In this document: piece by piece, positions 25,757 through 34,197 of the stretch
Layout of the letters: each line of letters begins with the position of its first letter
Position numbering within the stretch: the stretch's first letter is position 1
Source: Salaquimonas sp041736675
GTDB taxonomy: Bacteria > Pseudomonadota > Alphaproteobacteria > Rhizobiales > Rhizobiaceae
Reading direction: 5' to 3'
Assembly (NCBI GenBank): GCA_041736675.1
Contig: JBGSTD010000016.1
Location: 24,236-88,235 of the forward strand
DNA: 64,000 bases
The notes under the pieces: model-generated
Database searches by the model: none
Seen by the model: the letters and a program-made list of their open reading frames with translations, nothing else
Told to the model about the DNA's origin: nothing
Made by a program: the position numbers and the translations under genes

Positions 25757-26811
25757 ATATTCCAGCAACGGAGCGTTCCGCCAAAGTTGAGCAATTCGGT
25801 TCAATGCCCAATGGTGATCCGGTTTCGCGCATCACAATCACCAAAGGCAAACTTGCAGCGAAGATCATCACCTATGGTGCAAGCCTACAGGATTTGAGAC
25901 TGCAGGGTCACGCCCCCTCCCTGGTTTTGGGTTTTAAGCAGTTTGAACCTTATTTAAGTCACAGATATTTCGGAGCGATGGTCGGCAGGGTTGCCAACAG
26001 GATTGACCACGCCCACTTTGAACTTGATGGTAAAACTTGCCAGTTGCAGCCCAACAACGGTGTGAATCTGCTACACGGCGGGGTTAATTCAATTGACCGG
26101 CAAAACTGGCAGATTGTTTCAGCAACTGCCGATTCAGTCACCTTGACCTGTATTGACAAGGAAAGTGAGACCGGTTTTCCGGGAGACTGCGAAATAACGT
26201 GCACTTACCGGATCGACGACAATCAAACACTGGCGCTCGACATAAGCGCAAATTGCGCTGTTCCCACCTTGTGCAATATTGCCCATCACAGCTATTTCAA
26301 TCTTTTCGGAACGGGCACAATCCTTGATCATCAGGTGCAGCTTCTCGCAGATCATTATCTGCCGGTAAATGAACAACTGATTCCAACAGGCGAGATCGCG
26401 TCGGTAGAAAACACCGATTTCGACTTTCGAGTGCCCCGGCCAATCCGGCCATCCGGCCTGATCAACTACGACAATAATTTTTGCCTCACCAAAAATATCC
26501 CCCATGAGCCCAAATTCACGAAACCCATAGCCATGGTCTTTTCACCGGCGTCCGGCGTCAGGATGGATGTCAGATCTACCGAGCCAGGAGTGCAATTTTA
26601 TACGGGAGAAAACCTGGCGGGCGAGATTGAGGGGGTTAACGGCGAAAAATTTCTACCTTTCACTGGTCTGGCACTCGAACCTCAAGGTTGGCCTGATGCC
26701 CCCAATCACCCAAACTTTCCATCAATCCGGCTTGATCCGGGACATCCTTATCATCAACAATCAACTTTCAGCTTTTCGATCGGCGAAGTAGTGAGTCTTG
26801 AAAAACAATGA
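25753..26811 (+). CDS. galM: Aldose 1-epimerase (mutarotase)
   Basis: Interconverts alpha and beta anomers of aldoses. A 352-residue GalM family protein: VGRVANRIDHAHFELDG, the substrate run NNGVNLLHGG, catalytic His in IAHHSYFNLFG and catalytic Glu in LALEPQGWPDAPNHPNF. Its ATG overlaps the dehydrogenase stop by 4 nt, so the two act together on one sugar. No transporter is adjacent; the sugar may enter by FrcBCA or elsewhere. Confidence 0.93.
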   Translation: MNIPATERSAKVEQFGSMPNGDPVSRITITKGKLAAKIITYGASLQDLRLQGHAPSLVLGFKQFEPYLSHRYFGAMVGRVANRIDHAHFELDGKTCQLQPNNGVNLLHGGVNSIDRQNWQIVSATADSVTLTCIDKESETGFPGDCEITCTYRIDDNQTLALDISANCAVPTLCNIAHHSYFNLFGTGTILDHQVQLLADHYLPVNEQLIPTGEIASVENTDFDFRVPRPIRPSGLINYDNNFCLTKNIPHEPKFTKPIAMVFSPASGVRMDVRSTEPGVQFYTGENLAGEIEGVNGEKFLPFTGLALEPQGWPDAPNHPNFPSIRLDPGHPYHQQSTFSFSIGEVVSLEKQ

Positions 26812-26877
26812 ATGCCTCTTGGCGAAATGGTTGGCTCGACTATCAGTCCTGCAAAAGAGACAAAGGCGAATTGGCAT

Positions 26878-27324
26878 ATGACAGATAAATTTGAAAAGGC
26901 ACAAGCGCTGCAACTGATAGAAACGGTATTTGCTCCCTGGGTACAGGAACTCGGCCTGCAGATTGGCAATGTTACAGAAACCGAATGTGATTTTATCCTG
27001 CCGGCAGGCGCTTCACTGGTGCGCCAAGCCGGATTTGGACCGGAAAATTCGGCACCACCCATCGTCTGTGGTCAAGCTTTGGCTGCAGCAGCTGACACGG
27101 TCTCGGTTTTGGGTTTGGCACTGATCAATGGCAAAATCCGGCCAAACACGACGACTGATTTTTCCATCCGCTTCTTGCGGCCTGTTTTTCAGGGCAATGT
27201 GACAATTCTTGTCCGCCCGCTTTCAAATGGCAAAAGACTGGCGGTAACCGAGGTAAGTTTCTTTGGCGAAGGCAGCGAAAAACTGTGTGCCCACGCCACC
27301 TGCACGTTTGCATTTCTCGACTAG
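26878..27324 (+). CDS. PaaI-like hotdog-fold thioesterase
   Basis: A 148-residue hotdog-fold protein of the PaaI thioesterase superfamily. The central helix region VCGQALAAAADTVSVLGL and TTDFSIRFLRPVFQGNVTI followed by VSFFGEGSEKLCAHATCTFAF fit a thioesterase. The catalytic Asp/Glu of PaaI is not certain here. I use the ATG at 26878. The frame extends to ATG 26812, immediately after the galM stop, which would add 22 residues and cannot be excluded. It is cotranscribed after galM and converges on paaX with 7 nt between. Confidence 0.75.
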   Translation: MTDKFEKAQALQLIETVFAPWVQELGLQIGNVTETECDFILPAGASLVRQAGFGPENSAPPIVCGQALAAAADTVSVLGLALINGKIRPNTTTDFSIRFLRPVFQGNVTILVRPLSNGKRLAVTEVSFFGEGSEKLCAHATCTFAFLD

Positions 27325-27331
27325 CCAGCCA

Positions 27332-28237
27332 CTAGCGGAAACGCTTTTCCAACAGGCTTCCTGCCGTTGGCAGATATCCGCCCAGACAACGCGCCTCTTC
27401 ATCCAGCCATTTTTCTGATGGTTCCAGCAATCGGCGATAAAGCTGCATTACCAATTTGCGACACTCATTTTCCAACCAGTCGGCAGGCAGAAACTTTTTT
27501 GGGACCGGAACAAGCCTGAATGCAATCCTGCGCCATTCATGGATCAGCAGGCATCGCAGCGCCAGCGATTGCACATCACTTATGTCACATCTGATGCTTT
27601 CGGAACTTTCAAGTTTGACCAATAACGGTTGGAAAACCCTGATCAACCGCCGCATGGCATCAGCCAATTCCGCCGGTGCCAGCAATTGTGAAAACCAGAC
27701 CGGATTACGCAATATCTCGCCTTCAAAAAGCATCACATGGTCTGGCACAAATTCCAGCCCGATTTTATCGAGGTTGATCAGGAACCAGTTTTTCTGGAGA
27801 AATAATACCTGTTTGGAAAATGCCGCGTCGAGCACCATATCCGCAGGAATGCTCCCCATCACCCATTTGTCTTCACAGCTATCGGCCCGCTCCGCCGCAT
27901 AAATCATTTTCCCCGCCTCAATAAAGGCATTCTCCCGCTCGCGGGCAAGACTATAATAACTTGCTCGCCCATCGCGCTGGCGTTCAATCAAACCGTCTGA
28001 AGCAAGGCGCGAAACGGCAGTGCGAACCGCTCCGGATTCAATTCCCATCGCCTCCATGATTTGCCCAAGTGAAATTGCCGATATTGAACCTCCCCGCGGA
28101 AGTATCGCATCGCCAAACAAGGTGACAATCAGCGACCAGGTCTTTAGCCGCACCGGTGTTCCGAGCAGGGTTGCAGTCTCAACCGACAAATTTTCACATG
28201 TAGCAGATTTACCTGATATTCTGGTATTCAAGTTCAT
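27332..28237 (-). CDS. paaX: PaaX-family transcriptional repressor
   Basis: PaaX represses phenylacetate catabolic genes and is released by phenylacetyl-CoA. The 301-residue protein has an N-terminal winged helix (LGQIMEAMGIESGAVRTAVSRLASDGLIERQRDGRASYYSL, given here as the key region at about residues 57-97), the family length and the C-terminal Cys/His-containing domain (VMLFEGEILRNPVWFSQLL and AECRKLVMQLY-like helices). It is divergent from paaG with a perfect palindrome in between. Only paaG and paaI of the pathway are here. Confidence 0.88.
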   Translation of the reverse strand: MNLNTRISGKSATCENLSVETATLLGTPVRLKTWSLIVTLFGDAILPRGGSISAISLGQIMEAMGIESGAVRTAVSRLASDGLIERQRDGRASYYSLARERENAFIEAGKMIYAAERADSCEDKWVMGSIPADMVLDAAFSKQVLFLQKNWFLINLDKIGLEFVPDHVMLFEGEILRNPVWFSQLLAPAELADAMRRLIRVFQPLLVKLESSESIRCDISDVQSLALRCLLIHEWRRIAFRLVPVPKKFLPADWLENECRKLVMQLYRRLLEPSEKWLDEEARCLGGYLPTAGSLLEKRFR

Positions 28238-28308
28238 TGTCTTGCGGTACGCCTGTCTTGGTAGATGGTTCCTGATCCATCAGTCTTATTCGATCTATTT
28301 CTTGTTAC

Positions 28309-28331
28309 AATTATTGACAGGGTCAATAATT
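28309..28331. promoter_or_regulatory. Perfect 10-bp inverted repeat, probable PaaX operator
   Basis: AATTATTGAC (28309-28318), AGG, GTCAATAATT (28322-28331). It lies 71 nt before the paaX start and 73 nt before the paaG start, so one dimer could control both divergent promoters. Each arm contains a TTGAC reading outward that could serve as a -35 element, but no good -10 boxes are seen at standard spacing. The sequence differs from the E. coli PaaX site as I remember it. Confidence 0.62.
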
Positions 28332-28404
28332 TTGTAAAGCATTGAACTTCAAAGTTCGCAGAATACCCATTCATCGCGGGCCATCCAATTTATCGGGAGA
28401 GAGC

Positions 28405-29190
28405 ATGGGCGCACCTTTATTAACATCGTTTTCAGACGGGATTCTCGAGATAACGCTGAATCGTCCGGATCAGCTCAATGCATTCACAGTCGAAATGCAC
28501 AAGGAGCTTCGCGCTGCCTTTGAAAGAGCCCGCGATGATGATGAGGTGCGTTGTGTAGTACTAACGGGTGCAGGGCGCGGATTTTGTGCGGGGCAGGATT
28601 TATCAGAGCGTGATCCGACCAAAAACGAGATTATTGACCTTAATGTAACGCTTTCAACGAATTACAACCCTTTGGTGCGCATGATCCGAGCCATGGAAAA
28701 GCCGGTGATTTGCGCGGTGAACGGCGTGGCGGCAGGGGCCGGAGCCAATCTCGCTCTTGCCTGCGATATCGTCCTCGCAGCCGAGAGCGCCAAATTCATC
28801 CAGGCTTTTTCGAAGATCGGTCTGATACCCGATGCAGGCGGAACCTATGCGCTGACAAGGCTGATTGGTGAAGCCCGCGCCAAGGCTCTGGCCATGACCG
28901 CTATGCCCCTGCCTGCGAAAAAAGCCGAGGAATGGGGACTTATCTGGCAGTGCGTTGCCAATGAAACTTTGATGAACGAAGCTCGCGCGCTTGCAAAATC
29001 GCTGGCATCGGGAGCAACCCTTGGCATCGGCAAGACCAAGATGGTAATTCAGGCAGCCAGCACCAACTCATTGAGCGAGCAGCTTGATCTTGAAGCCAAA
29101 ACACAGGGCGAATTGGGCAACAGCCACGATTTCCGCGAAGGTGTTCAGGCATTTCTTGAAAAACGTCCTGCAGTTTTCAAAGGCGAATAA
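28405..29190 (+). CDS. paaG: Enoyl-CoA hydratase/isomerase, PaaG-like (epoxyphenylacetyl-CoA isomerase)
   Basis: A crotonase of 261 residues. It has the oxyanion-hole motif GAGRGFCAGQDLSERDP and the second one in NGVAAGAGANLALACDIVLA, with FSKIGLIPDAGGTYALTRLIG. The combination CAGQDLSERD and GLIPDAGGTY is typical of PaaG, which isomerises the ring-epoxide of phenylacetyl-CoA to an oxepin. GGGAGAG precedes ATG 28405. Neighbouring paaX and paaI support a phenylacetate role. A general enoyl-CoA hydratase is the alternative. Confidence 0.85.
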   Translation: MGAPLLTSFSDGILEITLNRPDQLNAFTVEMHKELRAAFERARDDDEVRCVVLTGAGRGFCAGQDLSERDPTKNEIIDLNVTLSTNYNPLVRMIRAMEKPVICAVNGVAAGAGANLALACDIVLAAESAKFIQAFSKIGLIPDAGGTYALTRLIGEARAKALAMTAMPLPAKKAEEWGLIWQCVANETLMNEARALAKSLASGATLGIGKTKMVIQAASTNSLSEQLDLEAKTQGELGNSHDFREGVQAFLEKRPAVFKGE

Positions 29191-29194
29191 CAAT

Positions 29195-29638
29195 ATGACA
29201 ATGACCGAACAACAGCGGGCGGAAAAAAGCGCAGCGGCAATGTGGGAAAGCGACAACGCTTCGCAAGGCATGGGCATGAAAATCGAAGCCATCGGCCCTG
29301 GCACTGCAACCCTCTCGATGACTGTCGAAAAACGCCATACCAATGGCCACGGCATCTGCCATGGAGGGTTCATTTTCACACTGGCCGACAGCAGTTTCGC
29401 CTTTGCCTGCAACTCTTACAACAGATCAACAGTCGCCCAGCACTGCGACATCAATTTCCTTGCCCCCGGAAAGTTGGGTGATCGCCTGACTGCAAGAGCA
29501 GTCGAAGTTCATCTTGCAGGACGCAGCGGCATCTATGATATTTCCGTAACCAATCAGGATAACGTGGAAATAGCAAAATTCCGCGGCATGAGCAGAACCA
29601 TCAAGGGTCAGCTTTTTGCCGAGGAACTTCCGGCCTGA
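29195..29638 (+). CDS. paaI: Phenylacetyl-CoA-type thioesterase PaaI
   Basis: A 147-residue hotdog thioesterase that rescues CoA from blocked phenylacetate intermediates. The signature HTNGHGICHGGFIFTLADSSFAFACNSYN (positions about 49-77) carries the catalytic Asp in TLADSS and the conserved HGG. AQHCDINFLAPGKLGDRL follows. The ATG at 29195 is 4 nt after the paaG stop, so it is cotranscribed and probably coupled. The frame upstream to 29084 lies within paaG. Confidence 0.92.
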   Translation: MTMTEQQRAEKSAAAMWESDNASQGMGMKIEAIGPGTATLSMTVEKRHTNGHGICHGGFIFTLADSSFAFACNSYNRSTVAQHCDINFLAPGKLGDRLTARAVEVHLAGRSGIYDISVTNQDNVEIAKFRGMSRTIKGQLFAEELPA

Positions 29639-29697
29639 TCAACTGCGAACTACAATTCAACTGAGCACCAACTATGCGCAATCCTGCAATAACGAAT

Positions 29698-30096
29698 TCA
29701 AACTGGAGAATTGTCAAAAAGTTCTGATGTCTTGACTTCTGCGGTTGATAGTTCCTTTTCCACCAAGTCTTCCAGTTCGTTGCGCACCTCATTGTTGAAC
29801 TCAAGAAGATTGGCATAATGTGCAAAGTAATCCTGATTCATTTTGTGCCACCAGCTTGAACTTATTTCGATCAGCTCAAGCGGGTTTGTCAGCGTTGCTA
29901 TATCAGCGGCACTCTCGAAATTTGCCTCAAGGCGCTTGGTGATAAACTTGAGATTTTTCTCGCTCTGGTCCTGCAAGGATTGCGCAAACTGAAGTCCGAC
30001 ATGCGCTGGTCCCGAACTGTTTTTGACAGCATAAGAACCGTTTTTTTCGAATGTGGTTACCTTGTCATTCTTAACGGCAGATCTTGTTTTGCTCAT
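29698..30096 (-). CDS. Phasin family protein
   Basis: A 132-residue, mainly helical protein resembling alphaproteobacterial phasins, which coat polyhydroxyalkanoate granules. The recognisable core is VGLQFAQSLQDQSEKNLKFI followed by ANFESAADIATLTNPLELIEI and YFAHYANLLEFNNEV, with no signal peptide. GAGGAG lies 7 nt before the ATG at 30096, so the longer frame to 30180 is not used. It stands alone; no PHA synthase gene is in the window. Confidence 0.82.
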   Translation of the reverse strand: MSKTRSAVKNDKVTTFEKNGSYAVKNSSGPAHVGLQFAQSLQDQSEKNLKFITKRLEANFESAADIATLTNPLELIEISSSWWHKMNQDYFAHYANLLEFNNEVRNELEDLVEKELSTAEVKTSELFDNSPV

Positions 30097-30315
30097 TGAC
30101 TTTCTCCTCGGCACCCCAGCCCGTTGAAGTTGACTCAATGTATCGCAGTTCTTGTCATGATCCGCATTGATGCAGGACAATCCGTTTACAATATGATCAT
30201 TATAAAATTATTCGCGGTTCTCCTCAAAAATCAAATGTCAAAGTGCCAGATGATTTTTACTTGTGATATTTCTGGTCAGAATCTTCGCCTGAAAATTTGT
30301 TCAGCCGGTTTCTCT

Positions 30316-30579
30316 TCAACGGTTCGCCGGATAGGCATCTCGTCCGTATTGAACCAGCTTTCCAAGGAGCGGTTCACTTTCAGCATTGCCTGCTTCAAGG
30401 GCAAACACATAGGCATGGGTAAAATAGAAGCAGGCGGCGTCGATATCGCCGGCCTGCTCTTTGAGTATTGCAGCCCTTTTGTACAGCCTGACCAGTGCGT
30501 CGCTGTCTGCGCGGTCATAGGCTAGCAACATGTCGCTTTCCAATACTGCCAGCAAATCTTCCAGCCCCCTGTCTGCCAT
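30316..30579 (-). CDS. Small helical hypothetical protein, 87 aa
   Basis: No family name recognised. The ATG at 30579 lies 4 nt after the stop of the Rieske oxygenase gene, in the same direction, so it is almost certainly cotranslated with it. The sequence is helical with a TPR-like look (LLAVLESDMLLAYDRADSD, then AAILKEQAGDIDAACFYFTHAYVFALEAGN). No cofactor motifs are seen. It may be an accessory or assembly factor for the oxygenase; that is inference from position. Confidence 0.68.
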   Translation of the reverse strand: MADRGLEDLLAVLESDMLLAYDRADSDALVRLYKRAAILKEQAGDIDAACFYFTHAYVFALEAGNAESEPLLGKLVQYGRDAYPANR

Positions 30580-30583
30580 ATTA

Positions 30584-31774
30584 TCAGGTGTCCACCTTCT
30601 GGCCCTTTTCAATCTGGGTTGCCACCCAGTGATGAAACATGTGGGTGGGGCCATCCATCGCCGGGGAAAACTTGCCACCGTCGAAATATTCGCCCTTGCG
30701 GCCTTTTTGCATTCCCTCAACTACAAAAACATCTTCCTCGAATACCGTTTTCCAAAGTTCGGCATTTTTGTTGCGCATGGCTTCATAGTCGGTCGCCGAT
30801 GCACCTTTCGGCGTATAGTAAAGCTCGATGTGTTCGAGTGTTTCGTCAATTGACTTGGGTTCAAGAACAATCGCAAAACAATGATCGCGCTGCACGCCAA
30901 GCAGCACATTGGGATAAAGCGTAATATATTCAGCACCCTCATCCCACTGCCTTGAAAGATTTTCGAAATCCGGAAATACTTGTCCGTCCGAACCCCGCAA
31001 CTGTTTATAGACCAGGGTTCCCTGCCCAGAAAATTTTCCTTTTTCCTCAATATGATAATGATCTTCTAGGCGCGAATACGAATTCAGGCCCGGATGGACC
31101 CAAGGCAAATGGTAGCTTTCACAGAAATTTTCGACAGCAAGTTTCCAGTTGGTTTTCACTGCAAGCTTGAAGGATGAAACCTGACCACCATGCGCGAACG
31201 GCTGTTCATATTCTTTCCAGCGCTCAAGCGCTTCGGCGGCATAAACCTCAAATTCGGGAGCGTCGCCCGAAACATTCACAAAAATCACGTCACGCCAGAC
31301 ATAAGAGCGGATCTTGATGAGGCCCAACTCGTCGCGCTTGATGTCTTCATGGGTGTTGTGACCTGGCCCGCCAACATGCGGGGTGGTCACCAAACGTCCG
31401 TCAAGACCATAGCACCAGGAGTGATAAGGACAACGGAAAGTTCCGCGTAGCTTGCCCTTCTCCTGAACAAGCGTCATGCCGCGGTGGCGGCAAGTATTTT
31501 GAAAGACATTGATCGAGCCGTCCTTGTCACGAACTGCCACCAGCGGCATGCCAAGAAAATCAATCGGATTTGCATCGCCGTGCTCGGGAATATCCTTGCC
31601 AAAACCAATGCCGGACCAGTTCGCAAAAAGAACATGCTTTTTCTCGATTTCGAAGGTCGCCGGATCAACATAGTGCCTGTTTGGCAACCCCTTGGCCAAA
31701 TTCACATCCTTCAGAACATCCGAAAGATATTCCATATCATCATCATTTGAAGGATTTTTTGCGTGAACATTCAT
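30584..31774 (-). CDS. Rieske non-haem iron oxygenase, alpha subunit
   Basis: A 396-residue terminal oxygenase. The Rieske [2Fe-2S] ligands are Cys95, His97, Cys115 and His118 in NTCRHRGM and RCPYHSWCYG. The mononuclear iron site is seen in NFCESYHLPWVHPGLNS. The overall pattern resembles the quaternary-amine group (glycine betaine or carnitine monooxygenases), though a ring-hydroxylating role is possible. GGAG precedes ATG 31774 (frame open to 31813). The reductase partner is not in the window. An 87-residue protein follows at 4 nt. Confidence 0.87.
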   Translation of the reverse strand: MNVHAKNPSNDDDMEYLSDVLKDVNLAKGLPNRHYVDPATFEIEKKHVLFANWSGIGFGKDIPEHGDANPIDFLGMPLVAVRDKDGSINVFQNTCRHRGMTLVQEKGKLRGTFRCPYHSWCYGLDGRLVTTPHVGGPGHNTHEDIKRDELGLIKIRSYVWRDVIFVNVSGDAPEFEVYAAEALERWKEYEQPFAHGGQVSSFKLAVKTNWKLAVENFCESYHLPWVHPGLNSYSRLEDHYHIEEKGKFSGQGTLVYKQLRGSDGQVFPDFENLSRQWDEGAEYITLYPNVLLGVQRDHCFAIVLEPKSIDETLEHIELYYTPKGASATDYEAMRNKNAELWKTVFEEDVFVVEGMQKGRKGEYFDGGKFSPAMDGPTHMFHHWVATQIEKGQKVDT

Positions 31775-31968
31775 CCTGGTTTCTCCAATTTTCGGGAATT
31801 TTTCTGTCCCCATGATAATGCTTGATCGACCGGCTGCTTAACAATGCCGGAAAGAGACATTGCTGGCGCAATTGGGACAAGGAAAATGCAGGTCTGACGC
31901 CCGAAATAACAATTGCAGCCGCTTTCAAGGTCTTTGAAATTATCGGCGATTCAGTTATCAGCAATTTT

Positions 31969-32679
31969 ATGGAAACAGCCAAACTCAAAGAAACCGACCT
32001 CTATCCAGCTGTCAAAACCTTGCTGGAAACCCAAGGCTATGAAGTCAAGGGGGAAATCGGCGCCATTGACATCGTCGCCATGAAAGATGGCGGACCTCCC
32101 TTGATTGTCGAATTGAAAACCGGCTTCTCGCTCTCGCTGTTTCACCAGGCGGTGGAGCGTCAGGCAATCAGTGATATCATTTACATTGCTGTGCCCTATC
32201 TGACCGGCAGGCAATTCCAGACCTCTCTGAAAAGAAACACATCTCTTTGCCGTCGGCTTGGGCTTGGCCTGTTGACCGTACGACTGAAAGACCAACTGGT
32301 TCAAATTCACTGCGATCCTGTTCCCTACCAGCCACGCAAATCAAAGGAGAAAACTGCACGTCTTCTCAAGGAATTTGCAAAACGCGTAGGCGATCCCAAC
32401 AGGGGCGGTGCCACACGCCAAGGCCTGATGACAGCGTACCGGCAGGATGCGCTGCGCTGCGCCCGGGTTTTGGTTGAAAACGGCCCATCAAAAGCTGCTC
32501 ATGTTGCAAGGCTTGCCCCTACAGAGCGTGCCCGCCCCATCATGGCCGATGACCACTATGGCTGGTTTGAAAAAATCACCAGGGGTGTTTACAGCATCAC
32601 TCCAAGAGGAATTGAGGCTGTATCCAACCACGCTGGCGAATTGCAACGGATAGCTGAGTTGAAGCCGGACAAAAAATGA
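31969..32679 (+). CDS. DUF2161 protein, predicted PD-(D/E)XK nuclease fold
   Basis: A 236-residue protein of the DUF2161 family. The N-terminal domain has GAIDIVAM then LIVELKTGFS, the spacing D...ExK expected of a PD-(D/E)XK nuclease core. The C-terminal part (from about residue 150) looks like a DNA-binding helical domain, with ARVLVENGPSKAAHVARLA followed by YGWFEKITRGVYSITPRG, a winged-helix-like pattern. Function is unknown. The start is taken as ATG 31969 (METAKLKETDLYPAVK); the upstream extension to 31822 is not convincing. It is divergent from the Rieske gene and may share an operon with patB. Confidence 0.78.
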   Translation: METAKLKETDLYPAVKTLLETQGYEVKGEIGAIDIVAMKDGGPPLIVELKTGFSLSLFHQAVERQAISDIIYIAVPYLTGRQFQTSLKRNTSLCRRLGLGLLTVRLKDQLVQIHCDPVPYQPRKSKEKTARLLKEFAKRVGDPNRGGATRQGLMTAYRQDALRCARVLVENGPSKAAHVARLAPTERARPIMADDHYGWFEKITRGVYSITPRGIEAVSNHAGELQRIAELKPDKK

Positions 32680-32785
32680 CACCAGCATGATAAAAGGTTG
32701 GAGCCAGAGGGCAAATGCCAACTTGTGTCTTGCGGCAAGATTTTTCCTGCTTTACTCAAATCTGATCCAATATAGCGAGGACAAG

Positions 32786-33967
32786 ATGAAGTTCGATTTC
32801 GACAAGGTCATTGATCGCAGAAATACCCATTCAGCAAAATGGGACGGAATGGCTGCCGCTGTCGGTGCGAGTGCACCTGATGCGATAGCCATGTGGGTAG
32901 CAGATATGGATTTCGAGGCGCCCCCTGCAGTCAAGGCGGCACTGCTTGAGGAAGTGAACCGCTCAACCCACGGATATTACACAAACGATATCACCTGGAA
33001 AACCGCGATGAGCGATTGGCTCAACCGCCATCATGGATACAAGCCGGACCCCGATTGGATCACCCCAACCTCTGGCGTTGTCTCTGCGCTTGGATTGATC
33101 TTGCAGGCTTTTACCGAAGAAAACGATTCAGTTGTGGTCTTCTCTCCCGCCTACCACGCTTTTGGGAAAATCATTGCTGCCAACAATCGCTCGATCCACA
33201 ACCAGCCGATGATCAACGAGCAAGGGCGATACCGGATGGATTTTGACGGTTTGAAAAAAAGCCTGCCGAAAAATGCAAGGGTTGTATTCTTCTGCTCACC
33301 CCACAATCCCGGCGGTCGTGTCTGGGATCCAGAAGAAATACGTCAGCTTGCCGACTTCTGCGTTGAGAACAATTTAATTTTGGTATCTGATGAAATTCAC
33401 AATGATCTGGTTTTTACCGGCTACCAACATCATGCAACCGGCAAGGTCGCTCCGGATATTGAAAACCGCCTGATTACCTGCGCCGCAGCTACAAAGACTT
33501 TCAATCTGGCTGGTGCCCATATCGGCGGATGCATCATCTCCAACACTGAAATGCGGACAAAATTCCGGGAGGTATGCAACCGTTCCGGGCTCTTGTCATT
33601 GCCTCTGTTCGGAATGATTGCAACTGAAGCCGCCCAGCGCCATGGCGACGAGTGGCTGGCTGAGCTCCTCCCATACCTTGAAACCAATCGCAACATGCTC
33701 GCAGAGCGTATAGCGCGCGCAATCCCAGGCAGCCGTCCAATGCACCTGCAGGCGACTTATCTTGGTTGGGTGGACTTTACGCAAACTCGTCTGTCGCGCG
33801 AAGATTACATGAACCGCCTCACCCACAAGGCCAGACTTGGTGTCAGTCCCGGCCCACAATTTGGACCAGGTGGCGAAAATTGGGTACGTTTCAATTTTGC
33901 AATGCCACGTCCCCTATTGATAGAAGCCTTGGACAGGATTGAAACGGCTTTTGTGGACTGCGCCTGA
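32786..33967 (+). CDS. patB: PatB/MalY-type pyridoxal-phosphate aminotransferase or cystathionine beta-lyase
   Basis: A 393-residue fold-type I PLP enzyme. The N-terminal FDKVIDRRNTHSAKWDG and AMWVADMDFEAPP are typical of PatB/MalY C-S lyases, SPHNPGGRVW is the family's substrate loop, and the PLP Lys is in AAATKTFNLAG. C-terminal Arg is in ENWVRFNFAMPR. Such enzymes cleave cystathionine or other cysteine conjugates, giving thiols and pyruvate. GAGGA precedes ATG 32786; the frame extends to 32687. It converges on the CoA-transferase gene across 230 nt that holds one ACGT palindrome and no gene. Confidence 0.9.
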   Translation: MKFDFDKVIDRRNTHSAKWDGMAAAVGASAPDAIAMWVADMDFEAPPAVKAALLEEVNRSTHGYYTNDITWKTAMSDWLNRHHGYKPDPDWITPTSGVVSALGLILQAFTEENDSVVVFSPAYHAFGKIIAANNRSIHNQPMINEQGRYRMDFDGLKKSLPKNARVVFFCSPHNPGGRVWDPEEIRQLADFCVENNLILVSDEIHNDLVFTGYQHHATGKVAPDIENRLITCAAATKTFNLAGAHIGGCIISNTEMRTKFREVCNRSGLLSLPLFGMIATEAAQRHGDEWLAELLPYLETNRNMLAERIARAIPGSRPMHLQATYLGWVDFTQTRLSREDYMNRLTHKARLGVSPGPQFGPGGENWVRFNFAMPRPLLIEALDRIETAFVDCA

Positions 33968-34019
33968 TACGAGAGAATTAGCAAACATTTTCAATGGAAT
34001 GAGAAAAATCAACTTGCAA

Positions 34020-34034
34020 TTGACGTTACGTAAC
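34020..34034. promoter_or_regulatory. Palindromic ACGT-type site, copy 1
   Basis: TTGACGTTACGTAAC, with perfect palindrome GTTACGTAAC at 34025-34034. A very similar element, TTGACGTATACGTAA, lies before the SCP2 gene at 41278-41292. The shared TTGACGT...TACGTAA suggests one regulator. This copy is in the gap between convergent genes, which is odd for a promoter site. Confidence 0.35.
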
Positions 34035-34197
34035 TATAATTAACCATACTGGAGGTTTGATCAAGCCCCCCACTTATCTTGATCATGTATTTTCCCTATC
34101 CGGAAAATGCAGTGCATGGCACAACCTCCACTCAATCCCGCTCTACTCAATCCCCGTATTTTTTCATGCTTTATTTCGACATTTCATTTTATTGAAA

